Assembly: GCA_039679945.1 (NCBI GenBank)
Contig: JBDKTY010000299.1
Location: 1-30,128 of the forward strand
DNA: 30,128 nucleotides
Direction of reading: 5' to 3'
Source of the DNA: SbD1 sp039679945
GTDB taxonomy: Bacteria; Desulfobacterota; Syntrophobacteria; Syntrophobacterales; Syntrophobacteraceae
The notes beneath the pieces are model-generated. The model was not told where the DNA came from. It was given only the letters and a program-made list of their open reading frames with translations, and did no database searches. The translations under genes and the position numbers were made by a program. Positions 1 through 7,170 of this stretch are shown one piece after another. The stretch's first letter is position 1; the number at the start of each line of letters is the position of its first letter.

Positions 1-732
1 ATCGTGGCCAAGGGCTGTGATTCCCGCAATATCACGGTCCACCTTCTGGAAAACCAGATAAAGCGGGAACAGATCCATATCCTGGGCATCCCCTGCCAGG
101 GAATGACCGATAAGCGGCGCATTCTGGATGAACTCAATGGCAGGGAGGTCCTCCATGCGACCGAAAATGGCGATACGGTTCAGGTATCCGGTCGCGATTT
201 TGAGGTTTCTTTTGAACGCGCGAAGTATCTCCAGGACAACTGCGCGATCTGTACCCACCGCAATCCGGTAATGTATGACGAGCTTTTGGGCGAGATGGTC
301 CAGGAACAGGATGTGGACCGCTACTCGGATATTCGCCAGATCGAGGCAATGCTTCCCGAGGAAAAACGGCTGCATTTCGAAAAATTGGTGGAACCCTGCA
401 TCCGTTGCTATGCCTGCCGCAACGCCTGTCCGGTCTGCTACTGTCCCACGTGTTTTGTCGACGAGTCAAAGCCCCAGTGGGTTGGAAAGACAACCGACCC
501 CACGGATACCCGCACCTTTCACTTCCTCAGGGCTTTTCACGTGGCGGGGCGCTGCACCGACTGCGGGTCGTGCGAGCGTGCATGCCCGGTTGGCATCAAG
601 GTCCGCCAGTTCACCAAAAAGCTCGAAAAGGAAGTCAAGGACCTCTACGGGTATGAAGCTGGGGTGGTTCAGGACCAGAGACCTCCGCTCGACACCTACC
701 GGCCCGACGATCCGGAACCGTTCCTCGCCTGA
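1..732 (+). CDS. Multi-cluster [4Fe-4S] protein of an Hdr/Flx- or hydrogenase-type electron-transfer complex (5' end outside window)
   Basis: The frame is open from base 1. The text around the first GTG (AKGCDSRNI) looks like the interior of the family's conserved glycine/cysteine region, so the real start lies upstream and this is the C-terminal 243 residues. Numbered from the first in-window codon, cysteines fall in three groups: C81/C84; a dense group at 133, 136, 139, 143, 146, 148 and 151; and a ferredoxin motif at 185, 188, 191 and 195 followed by Pro. Proteins of this type (coenzyme F420 hydrogenase beta-like/FlxC-like ferredoxins) carry electrons between flavin and hydrogenase or heterodisulfide-reductase partners in the cytoplasm. 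The gene is 56 bp ahead of another dicluster protein on the same strand, so an operon is likely. The family call is good; the exact partner is inferred from neighbours. Confidence 0.8.
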   Translation: MVAKGCDSRNITVHLLENQIKREQIHILGIPCQGMTDKRRILDELNGREVLHATENGDTVQVSGRDFEVSFERAKYLQDNCAICTHRNPVMYDELLGEMVQEQDVDRYSDIRQIEAMLPEEKRLHFEKLVEPCIRCYACRNACPVCYCPTCFVDESKPQWVGKTTDPTDTRTFHFLRAFHVAGRCTDCGSCERACPVGIKVRQFTKKLEKEVKDLYGYEAGVVQDQRPPLDTYRPDDPEPFLA

Positions 733-788
733 TCGCGCGGAAGATCCGACCGCTTGGTGGTCATGACAGATAGAGAAGGGACAGATCA

Positions 789-1844
789 ATGTCTGATATG
801 TTTATCGCGAAAGGTAACTTTCCCGGAGTAATAGAGAAGCTGATGAGCCGATACCGGGTCTTCGCTCCCGTGAAGAATGGCCGTTATCAAGAGTTCACGG
901 CGATCAAAGAGGCCGGTGAGGCCGACCTCGATTTCAAAAATACCCGGTTGTCGCCCAAGGGATTGTTTCATCCCCAGGCGGAACGGATGTTCGAGTACAG
1001 CCTGGCCAGTGATGATCCCCAGGCGGGCATCGTAAAGGAAAGCCCGAAGGATTTCTCGCCGCGGGTGATCCTTGGTATTCGCCCCTGTGATGCGCATGCT
1101 TTTCGGGTCGACGATGCCAACTTCAATACGGACACCATAAAAGACCCCTGGTGGATACGCAGGCGTGAAGCAACGACGTTGATCGGTCTTGCCTGCAATG
1201 CTCCCTGCGCGACCTGTTTTTGCACCTCCATGGGAACGGGTCCTTTCGACGCTTCCGGCCTGGACGCCATGCTGGTTGATACGGGTGATGGCTACGCAAT
1301 CGAGGTATTGACCGAAAAGGGCAAGAACGTGCTCGGGATTACCTCGGGCTGGGAATCGGCCTCCGGCGAGATAGAGGCTAAAGTCGCGGGCCTGAGGCAA
1401 GCCGCGGAAAAGAGTATCGGCAAGGCTTTCGATCCCGCCCAGATTGCGCCGAGGGATACCCTCGAACTCTTCAACGCGCCGATCTGGGACGAGATCCAGT
1501 TTGCCTGCATCAACTGCGGGACCTGCACTTTCCTGTGCCCAACCTGCTGGTGTTTCGATATCCAGGACGAGGTGCAGGGAGACAAGGGGGACCGGCTGCG
1601 GCTCTGGGACTCCTGTATGTTCCCGTTGTTCACCTTTCATGGCTCCGGTCATAATCCACGCGGCCAGAAGACCCAGCGGGTTCGCCAGCGCTTTATGCAC
1701 AAGCTGAAATATTACAATGACAAATACGGCTCCGGAACATCCTGTGTCGGCTGCGGCCGATGCGTACAGGCCTGCCCGGTAAATATCGACATCAGGCAAG
1801 TCGGCCGTCAGATGGCGTCACCCGGCTGTTCATGTCCGGCCTAG
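789..1844 (+). CDS. 4Fe-4S dicluster protein, sulfhydrogenase beta / AsrA / FlxB-like
   Basis: This 351-residue protein starts at ATG 789 behind a GAAGGG ribosome site. It has an N-terminal region with a CDAHAFR signature, a central cysteine group (C136, C140, C143, C145), and two C-terminal cluster motifs: C240, C243, C246, C250 with an extra C253, and C319, C322, C325, C329 followed by Pro. This arrangement is typical of the beta subunits of archaeal-type sulfhydrogenases, anaerobic sulfite reductase subunit A and FlxB of Flx-Hdr complexes, which relay electrons between a flavin subunit and a terminal reductase or hydrogenase. It lies 27 bp ahead of the FAD/NAD(P) reductase that is the usual partner in these complexes. 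No hydrogenase large subunit or sulfite reductase catalytic subunit is in view, so the Hdr/Flx reading is preferred. Confidence 0.85.
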   Translation: MSDMFIAKGNFPGVIEKLMSRYRVFAPVKNGRYQEFTAIKEAGEADLDFKNTRLSPKGLFHPQAERMFEYSLASDDPQAGIVKESPKDFSPRVILGIRPCDAHAFRVDDANFNTDTIKDPWWIRRREATTLIGLACNAPCATCFCTSMGTGPFDASGLDAMLVDTGDGYAIEVLTEKGKNVLGITSGWESASGEIEAKVAGLRQAAEKSIGKAFDPAQIAPRDTLELFNAPIWDEIQFACINCGTCTFLCPTCWCFDIQDEVQGDKGDRLRLWDSCMFPLFTFHGSGHNPRGQKTQRVRQRFMHKLKYYNDKYGSGTSCVGCGRCVQACPVNIDIRQVGRQMASPGCSCPA

Positions 1845-1859
1845 AGCCGCTTTGCAAAT

Positions 1860-1864
1860 GGAGG
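1860..1864 (+). promoter_or_regulatory. Ribosome binding site deciding a GTG start
   Basis: GGAGG ends 7 bases before GTG 1872. It supports this GTG as the start of the FAD/NAD(P)-binding subunit. Confidence 0.7.
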
Positions 1865-1871
1865 AATTAAG

Positions 1872-2714
1872 GTGAACAACCCTTACCTGCCTTATCCGGT
1901 CCGAATCGAATCGGTCATTACTGAAACCGAAGATCGGAATTTGAAAACGTTCAAGCTGGTTTTTCTGAATCCGGAAGATGAAGCCAGGTTCGCATATACC
2001 CCCGGCCAGTTCGGGATGCTCTCCGTCGCCGGGCAGGGTGAAATCCCGATCGGTATCGCATCCTCGCCCAGCGAGAAGGGCTTTATCAAATTCACTGTGA
2101 ACAAGGTCGGAAAAGTCACATCCCACCTGCACAATATGAAGGCCGGGGACATAATGGGCGTGCGCGGCCCCATGGGCAACTGGTATCCCTGGGATGTACT
2201 GGAGGGGAAGAACCTGGTTATAGTGGGAGGCGGTTTTGCCTTTACCACTCTTCGCTCCTCTATCGTATACATGCTCGATCCCGCGAACCGCTCGAGGTTC
2301 GGCAATATCGATGTCGTGTACGGCGCGCGTAATCCCGGGCTGCTTCTCTACCGGGATGAGCTGGCCGAATGGGAGCGCCGTGATGATATAAACATGCACA
2401 TTACCGTCGACAGCACGAATGATCCGAGCTGGAAGTACAACGTCGGGTTCGTACCCGCCGTTACCAAGCAGAAGGCCCCGAGCGCCGAAAACTCCTACGC
2501 CATCATTTGCGGTCCCCCGATCATGATCAAGTTCACGCTTCCCGTTCTCACCGAGTTGGGTTTCCCGCCGGATCGAATCATATCGAGTCTGGAAATGCGC
2601 ATGAAATGCGGGATCGGTATCTGCGGGCGCTGCAACCTGGGCACTGAATACGTGTGTAAGGACGGCCCTGTCTTCACCCTGGAAAAGTTGTCCAAGTTGC
2701 CGAATGAATACTAG
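1872..2714 (+). CDS. FAD/NAD(P)-binding reductase subunit with C-terminal cysteine motif (FlxA / AsrB / PyrK-like)
   Basis: This 280-residue protein begins at GTG. The N-terminal half is a ferredoxin-reductase-type FAD domain (YTPGQFGML, then IPIGIASSP around residue 60). The NAD(P) domain contains the triple-glycine turn G119-G121. The C-terminus holds C246, C251, C254 and C262 (CX4CX2CX7C), the [2Fe-2S] signature of the dihydroorotate dehydrogenase electron-transfer subunit family. Such subunits exchange electrons between NAD(P)H and an iron-sulfur chain, and in Flx-Hdr complexes they are the NADH site. The dinucleotide motif reads GGGFAFTTLR instead of the more usual GGGxGxxPxR, a modest departure. 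The context with two cluster proteins upstream and a HdrB/C-like protein downstream fits a cytoplasmic NADH-dependent or bifurcating complex. Confidence 0.87.
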   Translation: MNNPYLPYPVRIESVITETEDRNLKTFKLVFLNPEDEARFAYTPGQFGMLSVAGQGEIPIGIASSPSEKGFIKFTVNKVGKVTSHLHNMKAGDIMGVRGPMGNWYPWDVLEGKNLVIVGGGFAFTTLRSSIVYMLDPANRSRFGNIDVVYGARNPGLLLYRDELAEWERRDDINMHITVDSTNDPSWKYNVGFVPAVTKQKAPSAENSYAIICGPPIMIKFTLPVLTELGFPPDRIISSLEMRMKCGIGICGRCNLGTEYVCKDGPVFTLEKLSKLPNEY

Positions 2715-2890
2715 TTCCACTTGTGAGAAGGGGTTGCATTTGTCGCTAATTCAGGATATTGTGCATAACCTGCAATAGGTATGAACAAGTCTTTCTCCCC
2801 CTGCTGTACCTGTAACAGGAATCCCGCGGGCTTGCCATGTGGTGCCGGGCTAGTAGGCAATGGGAAGAGAACACTTAGGAGAGAAAACGT

Positions 2891-4117
2891 ATGGAGCCAT
2901 TGTTATTGACAAAGCGTGACAAACGCAAACTGGCAACCCAGTTCGCCGACCTGTGCCTGACTTGCGGCACCTGCGCGGGCGGCTGTCCGGTTACCGGTCT
3001 TGACGGCATGGACGTTCGGAAAGCCGTCCGACTGACCCTGCTTGGAATGGACCAGGAGGTCATCGATTCCAGGTTCCCCTGGCTTTGCACGCTCTGCGGC
3101 AGATGCGAGCATGCCTGCCCGATGGGGATTGATCTTGTTGCAATGCTTCGTTCCGCTCGAGCGCACCGCGCGAGAGAAAAGGTCCCCGGAGTTTTGCACA
3201 AGGGCGTTGAAATGTGCCTTAAAACGGGGAACAACGTGGGAATCCCCAAGGAAGACTTCCTGTTCCTGCTCGATGACCTCAGCGCGGAACTGGCGGAAGA
3301 GCTTCCCGGTTTCTCGGTTCCTGTTGACAAGAAGGGCGCCAAATACCTCTTCACGATCAATTCCAAGGAACCCTTCGCCGAACCGGAAGACATGTTCTAC
3401 TGGTGGCGCATCCTCTATGCGGCCGACGAGTCCTGGACGGTTGCCTCGGAGAATTGGGAAGGTGTGAACTGGGGACTTTTTACCGGCGACGACGTCTCGA
3501 TGAAAGAGATTGTCGGACGGGTGGTGGAGAACTACAAGAAACTCGAGTGCGAGTATCTTGTACTACCCGAGTGAGGGCACGCCTACTATGCGACCAGGCT
3601 TGGTCTGCAAAAATGGTTTGCCAATGAAAATGTTAAGTTCCTCTCCATTCATGATCTTCTGAAGATGTACGTCGAGGAAGGACGCATCAAAATCGATAAG
3701 TCCATCCACAGCCACCTGACCACCTACCACGACCCATGCAACTACGGGCGTAAGGGCGAGAAGGCTTTCGGCCACGGTTATTACGAGGAACCCAGGTGGG
3801 TAACGCAGCAGTGCTGCGAGAATTATGTGGAAATGTATCCCAACCGCGCCAATAACTTCTGCTGCGGCGCCGGCGGCGGCGCTTGGGCTGCGCCCTACGT
3901 GGAGGAGAGAATCTTCTACGGACGCGTTAAAGCCAAGCAGATCAAGGATACGGGGGCAAAGCTTCTCATCGCTCCCTGCCACAACTGCCGCGACCAGATC
4001 ATGAAAAGTTTGCGCAAGGAATATGATTTCATGGACGTGGAGGTGAAATACCTCTGGGAACTCGTAGCGGATTCGCTCATCATCGAACCGCGCGAAGAGG
4101 CCTCGGAAGAGGAATAA
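2891..4117 (+). CDS. HdrC-HdrB-like fusion, probable selenoprotein read through an in-frame TGA
   Basis: AGGAGA at 2877-2882 precedes ATG 2891. The frame meets a single TGA at 3572-3574 and then continues open, in the same frame, to TAA at 4117; read through it gives 408 residues. The N-terminus has two ferredoxin motifs (C22, C25, C28, C32; C66, C69, C72, C76) as in HdrC. The second half ends in a complete CCG domain: C283, C324-C325, C363 and C366, as in HdrB/HdrD/GlpC-type Fe-S oxidoreductases. The TGA is residue 228 in the context LPE-x-GHAYYA, where I recall relatives carrying ECGHA, so the codon replaces a conserved cysteine. A SECIS-like hairpin follows. Likely role: disulfide or thiol/quinol-linked Fe-S reductase working with the upstream flavin and ferredoxin subunits. 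Alternatives are a nonsense mutation, a sequence error, or two separate genes. Confidence 0.8.
3572..3608 (+). promoter_or_regulatory. Sec TGA codon with candidate bacterial SECIS element
   Basis: Fifteen bases after the TGA a hairpin forms: GC then GACCA (3590-3596) pairs with TGGTC (3601-3605) and GC (3607-3608), leaving T3606 bulged. The 4-base apical loop GGCT (3597-3600) begins with GG and lies 22 bases past the TGA. Bacterial SECIS elements have a short stem with a small G-rich apical loop at about this distance; E. coli fdhF has loop GGUC 18 bases after its TGA. The bulged U here is on the 3' side, unlike fdhF. Confidence 0.65.
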
Positions 4118-4143
4118 AAGACCACCGTCCGCCTTGTTTGATT

Positions 4144-4182
4144 AAGCCCCGGAACACGGTTCGCCGTGTACCTGGGGCTTTT
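4144..4182 (+). terminator. Intrinsic terminator of the redox operon
   Basis: AAGCCCC (4144-4150) pairs with GGGGCTT (4174-4180), enclosing GG/CC and ACACGG/CCGTGT around a TTCG tetraloop (4160-4163). A short T-run follows. It lies 26 bases after the selenoprotein stop, which supports 4117 as the true operon end. Confidence 0.85.
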
Positions 4183-4392
4183 CGCTTCACGCTTCGGGAA
4201 TATTGCTGCGCGAGATTATGGAATTTGATAAAATCCCCTTTCGCTCACCAACCCCCTGTGTTCCGGGGGAAGCGGGACACAGTCCGTTGAATCCGGTCCC
4301 TGGCCTGTGCCTCGGAATTGTCCGTGAGTGACGTCTTTCCTGAGAAACAATCCGATGATAATCCTCTTGCCGCGGTATCGAGCTGATTCGAG

Positions 4393-5622
4393 ATGAGCAA
4401 AAAACTGAATATCAGGAAAAAGAGCAAAGCTGAAATATTCCTCAGCCCGGAAGAGTCCGACGAACTTCAGATGATCGTCGACCGTATCGCGGTACAGACC
4501 CCCGAGGGCGAGAGCTTCGAACTCTATTTGCAGTCCTTGCGAAATGCGCTCGCGAGCAGGCCTCATCTGGCCATGATGCTCGTTGACAAACTCAGCAGGA
4601 ACCCCAACGCAACCGGATTTCGTACTTTTCGCATGCTGGAAGGCGCGATAGAGGCCTCCCCGTATAGAAGGCATCTCAAACAGGCTGCCTACCGGTTCGC
4701 GCAAAGAGGGTTCGCTCCCGGCCCCGATGTGGCCGCTGCCCCGGAAAAGGTCGTGCTGATCCAGGGAGAAGCGAGAAGAGCCTCCGCGCACTTTTTCCTG
4801 GTCCCCGGGACCCTCTGGCTGGTCTCGATACTCGTACCGGAAGGCGGTCCGGCGCCTTATTCCCTGGTGACGGCCTTCCTGGAAGATGACTATGCCTCTT
4901 TTAACGTAAGAGTGACTGAAAGCAATCAGAAGCAGTACCGGGAATACCTCCAGAAGATTTCCGGGTACTCGGCGGGGCTCAAGCCCCTGGAGATCCCCGT
5001 CTGGCATGGCGCCAGGCTCTTTTCCGAGATGGCCGACATGTGGACGGGACAGGGCCGCCGGGCCGAAATCGAGCAAGGGCGCGATCTGCTCAAACGCTAC
5101 CAGGAACCCGGCAAAAAACCCTATGCCTATGAACTGTTCCCGGAGATGGAAGATCCACGACGGCATCTAGAGGAAATCATAGTGCCGGAACTCTTCGAGG
5201 GGATGGACCTTTCCTGGTTGAGATTCTCCAGGGAAGAGCTGGGACCGACACATGAAAAACTGAATCAGTTGGACAGTCCCTTGCTGGTAGTGCCGCGCGA
5301 GGTCCAACTGGAACGCAGTCACTCCCTTATTCGCGGCGTCGCCGATACCTTGTGTTCCGGGAAAAAGCGCTTTATCGTCATGCGCTTTTTCGAGGAACAG
5401 GCAATGGCTCTCAAGCTCTGCTCCGATGAAAAGAGGGCCGTTTGGGCGTGGACTATTGCGCAACACCTGGCGGGCGACTCTCCCGCCGGCGAAAACCCCG
5501 CGGTTTATCAACTCATTTCGTATTCGCTGAAGTACTACTGGCCCGATGATTTCAAGACCCAGCACACGCAAAGCCCCCTTCAACAGGAGCGCCGCACCGA
5601 CTCGGGAATTATCCTGCCATAA
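4393..5622 (+). CDS. Unrecognised 409-residue cytoplasmic protein
   Basis: I do not recognise this family. ATG 4393 is the only start possible near the front, because a TGA lies three codons upstream in frame; no clear ribosome site precedes it. The protein begins with a basic stretch (MSKKLNIRKKSK), has no signal peptide and no convincing membrane segment, and is mixed alpha/beta in character with few cysteines. Charged residues are spread evenly and codon usage matches the neighbours, so it looks like a genuine gene. The next gene, a small kinase, starts 28 bp after its stop and a YjbQ homologue follows, suggesting co-transcription. No function is assigned. Confidence 0.75.
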   Translation: MSKKLNIRKKSKAEIFLSPEESDELQMIVDRIAVQTPEGESFELYLQSLRNALASRPHLAMMLVDKLSRNPNATGFRTFRMLEGAIEASPYRRHLKQAAYRFAQRGFAPGPDVAAAPEKVVLIQGEARRASAHFFLVPGTLWLVSILVPEGGPAPYSLVTAFLEDDYASFNVRVTESNQKQYREYLQKISGYSAGLKPLEIPVWHGARLFSEMADMWTGQGRRAEIEQGRDLLKRYQEPGKKPYAYELFPEMEDPRRHLEEIIVPELFEGMDLSWLRFSREELGPTHEKLNQLDSPLLVVPREVQLERSHSLIRGVADTLCSGKKRFIVMRFFEEQAMALKLCSDEKRAVWAWTIAQHLAGDSPAGENPAVYQLISYSLKYYWPDDFKTQHTQSPLQQERRTDSGIILP

Positions 5623-5650
5623 ACCGGTATCTATTTGAACAGGTGTTACA

Positions 5651-6415
5651 ATGCGCTCTTATCCGGAGCATGTCACCATAGAAGGTGATGTCTTTTATTT
5701 TGAAAAAATCCTCAAGGAGGATTTTTTCTCCGTAAATGCCCTGTACAAGAACCAGACGGGTGCCCGTTATGTTCTGAAGGTATCGGGTTTCAATTTTATC
5801 CTTGGCAGTCTCCTGCGGCCCCTGGCCATGTTTTTTTCCTGGCGTGAGTACAGGATCTACCGGATGATCCGGGACATCGAGGGGATTCCGGCCCTGGGTC
5901 CCCGATGCGGCTTGAGCGGATATTTCCACCGTTTTGTCGAGGGAAAGACCCTGCACGAACTGGGGGAAGGGGCGGTGTTGCCCGAGGACTTCTTTCCCAG
6001 ACTCATGGAAATCATCAAAAAGCTTCATGAGAGGCGCATTTTTTACCTGGATCTCAACAAGCGGGGCAATGTAATTCTGGGTGACGATCTGAAACCCTAT
6101 CTCATAGATTTCCAGGTAAGCATTTTCTTTAAAAGGAGGCGCGGGATCTGGGGACGGCTGAGCGATCGTGTCTTCAATTCTCTCATACGGGAAGATATCT
6201 ACCATGTTTACAAGCACAAGCGGAACTTCCAGCCGCACCTCATGACTCCCGAAGAGACCCAACTCGCCCAGCGCACTCACTTTAACGTACTGCTCAACCG
6301 TTACTGCGGCAACCCTTACCGCAAACTGAAAAGGCGGATCTATCCGAGCGGGAGCAATGAGATCATCTGGTATAAGTGGAAAAAGATGAGCGATAAAAGC
6401 AGGCGGATGCCCTGA
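5651..6415 (+). CDS. Small lipopolysaccharide-kinase / RIO-like protein kinase fold
   Basis: This 254-residue protein keeps a minimal kinase skeleton. K43 in ARYVLKVSG is the candidate ATP-binding lysine. FYLDLNKRGNVIL supplies the catalytic Asp134 and metal-binding Asn140, and LIDFQ (Asp153) replaces DFG. The line KKLHERRIFYLDL resembles the catalytic loop of WaaP/Kdo-kinase and RIO-type small kinases. The C-terminus is strongly basic (KRNFQ, KLKRRIY, KWKKMS), which could help binding to the membrane or to phosphorylated lipid. No membrane segment is clear. It starts behind AGGTG at 5641-5645, 28 bp after the unknown protein and 51 bp before YjbQ. Sugar phosphorylation on a surface glycolipid is the best guess; protein kinase activity is the alternative. 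Confidence 0.7.
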   Translation: MRSYPEHVTIEGDVFYFEKILKEDFFSVNALYKNQTGARYVLKVSGFNFILGSLLRPLAMFFSWREYRIYRMIRDIEGIPALGPRCGLSGYFHRFVEGKTLHELGEGAVLPEDFFPRLMEIIKKLHERRIFYLDLNKRGNVILGDDLKPYLIDFQVSIFFKRRRGIWGRLSDRVFNSLIREDIYHVYKHKRNFQPHLMTPEETQLAQRTHFNVLLNRYCGNPYRKLKRRIYPSGSNEIIWYKWKKMSDKSRRMP

Positions 6416-6426
6416 CATATCTGAAT

Positions 6427-6452
6427 GTCCCGGAACCTGATTCATCCGGGAC
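6427..6452 (+). repeat. Short inverted repeat before yjbQ
   Basis: GTCCCGG (6427-6433) and CCGGGAC (6446-6452) form a perfect 7-bp stem with a 12-base loop, ending directly before the GGAGG (6454-6458) that serves ATG 6467. It could modulate translation of the last gene in the unit. There is no T-run, so a terminator is unlikely. Confidence 0.4.
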
Positions 6453-6466
6453 CGGAGGTATTTGCG

Positions 6467-6868
6467 ATGATACTCATCCAGATAGACACTCACGAGCATA
6501 CTGCCGCGGTTGACATAACGAGGCAGGTCTCGGCGCGCCTCAAGGAGATGGGAGCCCAGGACGGGGTTTGCCTCATTTACGTGCCCCACACAACCGCGGG
6601 GGTGACTATTAATGAGGGCGCGGACCATGATGTCATGGCCGATGTGCTGGACACCCTGGACAGGCTGGTCCCCTGGCGGGGAGGCTACAAGCACGGCGAA
6701 GGGAATGCGGCCGCGCATATCAAATCGGTGCTGGTCGGAGGCAGCGTCCAGGTGATCGTGGAATCGGGCAGGCTGGTTCTCGGCACGTGGGAAAAAATCT
6801 TCCTGTGCGAATTCGATGGCCCCAAGGCCCGTAAGGTCTTTTTGAAATTTCAGGGCCACACCGCCTGA
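6467..6868 (+). CDS. yjbQ: YjbQ family protein (UPF0047, secondary thiamine-phosphate synthase-like)
   Basis: This 133-residue protein matches the usual YjbQ length. ATG 6467 is chosen because GGAGG (6454-6458) is 8 bases upstream; the in-frame ATG at 6425 has no such site and would add 14 unconserved residues. Family motifs are all present: H41-T-T followed by the NEG-A-D segment (E50, D53, D55), KHGEGN (H76), AAAH (H84), and GTWEKIFLCEFDGP near the C-terminus. YjbQ proteins are small trimeric enzymes reported to have weak thiamine-phosphate synthase activity; the physiological role is unsettled. It is the last gene before a hairpin and a convergent kinase gene. Confidence 0.93.
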   Translation: MILIQIDTHEHTAAVDITRQVSARLKEMGAQDGVCLIYVPHTTAGVTINEGADHDVMADVLDTLDRLVPWRGGYKHGEGNAAAHIKSVLVGGSVQVIVESGRLVLGTWEKIFLCEFDGPKARKVFLKFQGHTA

Positions 6869-6897
6869 GCCCACTCAATGCCCGCGCCCGGAAAAGT

Positions 6898-6927
6898 GAA
6901 AGCCAGGCTGGGAGAGGCCTGGCTTTC
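6898..6927. terminator. Hairpin between convergent genes
   Basis: GAAAGCCAGGC (6898-6908) pairs perfectly with GCCTGGCTTTC (6917-6927) around an 8-base loop, 29 bases after the yjbQ stop. There is no long T-run; the A-rich left side means it could serve either strand. Confidence 0.6.
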
Positions 6928-7046
6928 CGATAGAGAAACATGAGATGGTACATTGGTTGAGCGGGACCAATGATACTGGAAATCGCATTTTGATAAATCC
7001 GGTAAAGCATGTATTTGCACGGGGGACGGGCAGTATTTGGGGCGCA

Positions 7047-7149
7047 AAAACCGCGGGTTCCATGAGGTCATCCCGCCATCGGATTGCTGTCGCTAAGTAG
7101 TGCAACGGACACGCCGCGAAAACCGCGGGTTCCATGAGGTCATCCCGCC
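7047..7149 (+). repeat. Two exact 31-bp direct repeats
   Basis: The same 31 bases occur at 7047-7077 and 7119-7149, 72 bp apart. Each begins AAAACCGCGGG and ends CATCCCGCC, so each can form a short GCGGG/CCCGC stem. They fill most of the 302-bp gap (6869-7170) between yjbQ and the minus-strand kinase, where no gene is seen. Confidence 0.85.
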
Positions 7150-7170
7150 GGCTGCAAAAAGAAACAGGCG

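Noticed and set aside
786..1799. Long minus-strand open frame opposite the dicluster gene
   Set aside because: Shadow frame of a high-GC gene; translation has no family motifs, while the plus strand has clear cluster motifs.
2785..2825. Operator-like partial dyad near CTGTACCTGTAACAG
   Set aside because: Symmetry is incomplete and no promoter elements flank it convincingly.
3665..4117. A separate short gene for the CCG-domain protein
   Set aside because: It is in the same frame as the upstream HdrC-like gene, no ribosome site precedes ATG 3665, and the conserved sequence continues upstream to the TGA; read-through as Sec explains it better.
4252..4282. Imperfect dyad CTGTGTTCC/GGGACACAG upstream of the unknown protein
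   Set aside because: One mismatch, GC-rich surroundings and no promoter context; too weak to call.
7047..7149. CRISPR array
   Set aside because: Only two repeats, no cas genes, and no third unit; treated as direct repeats.
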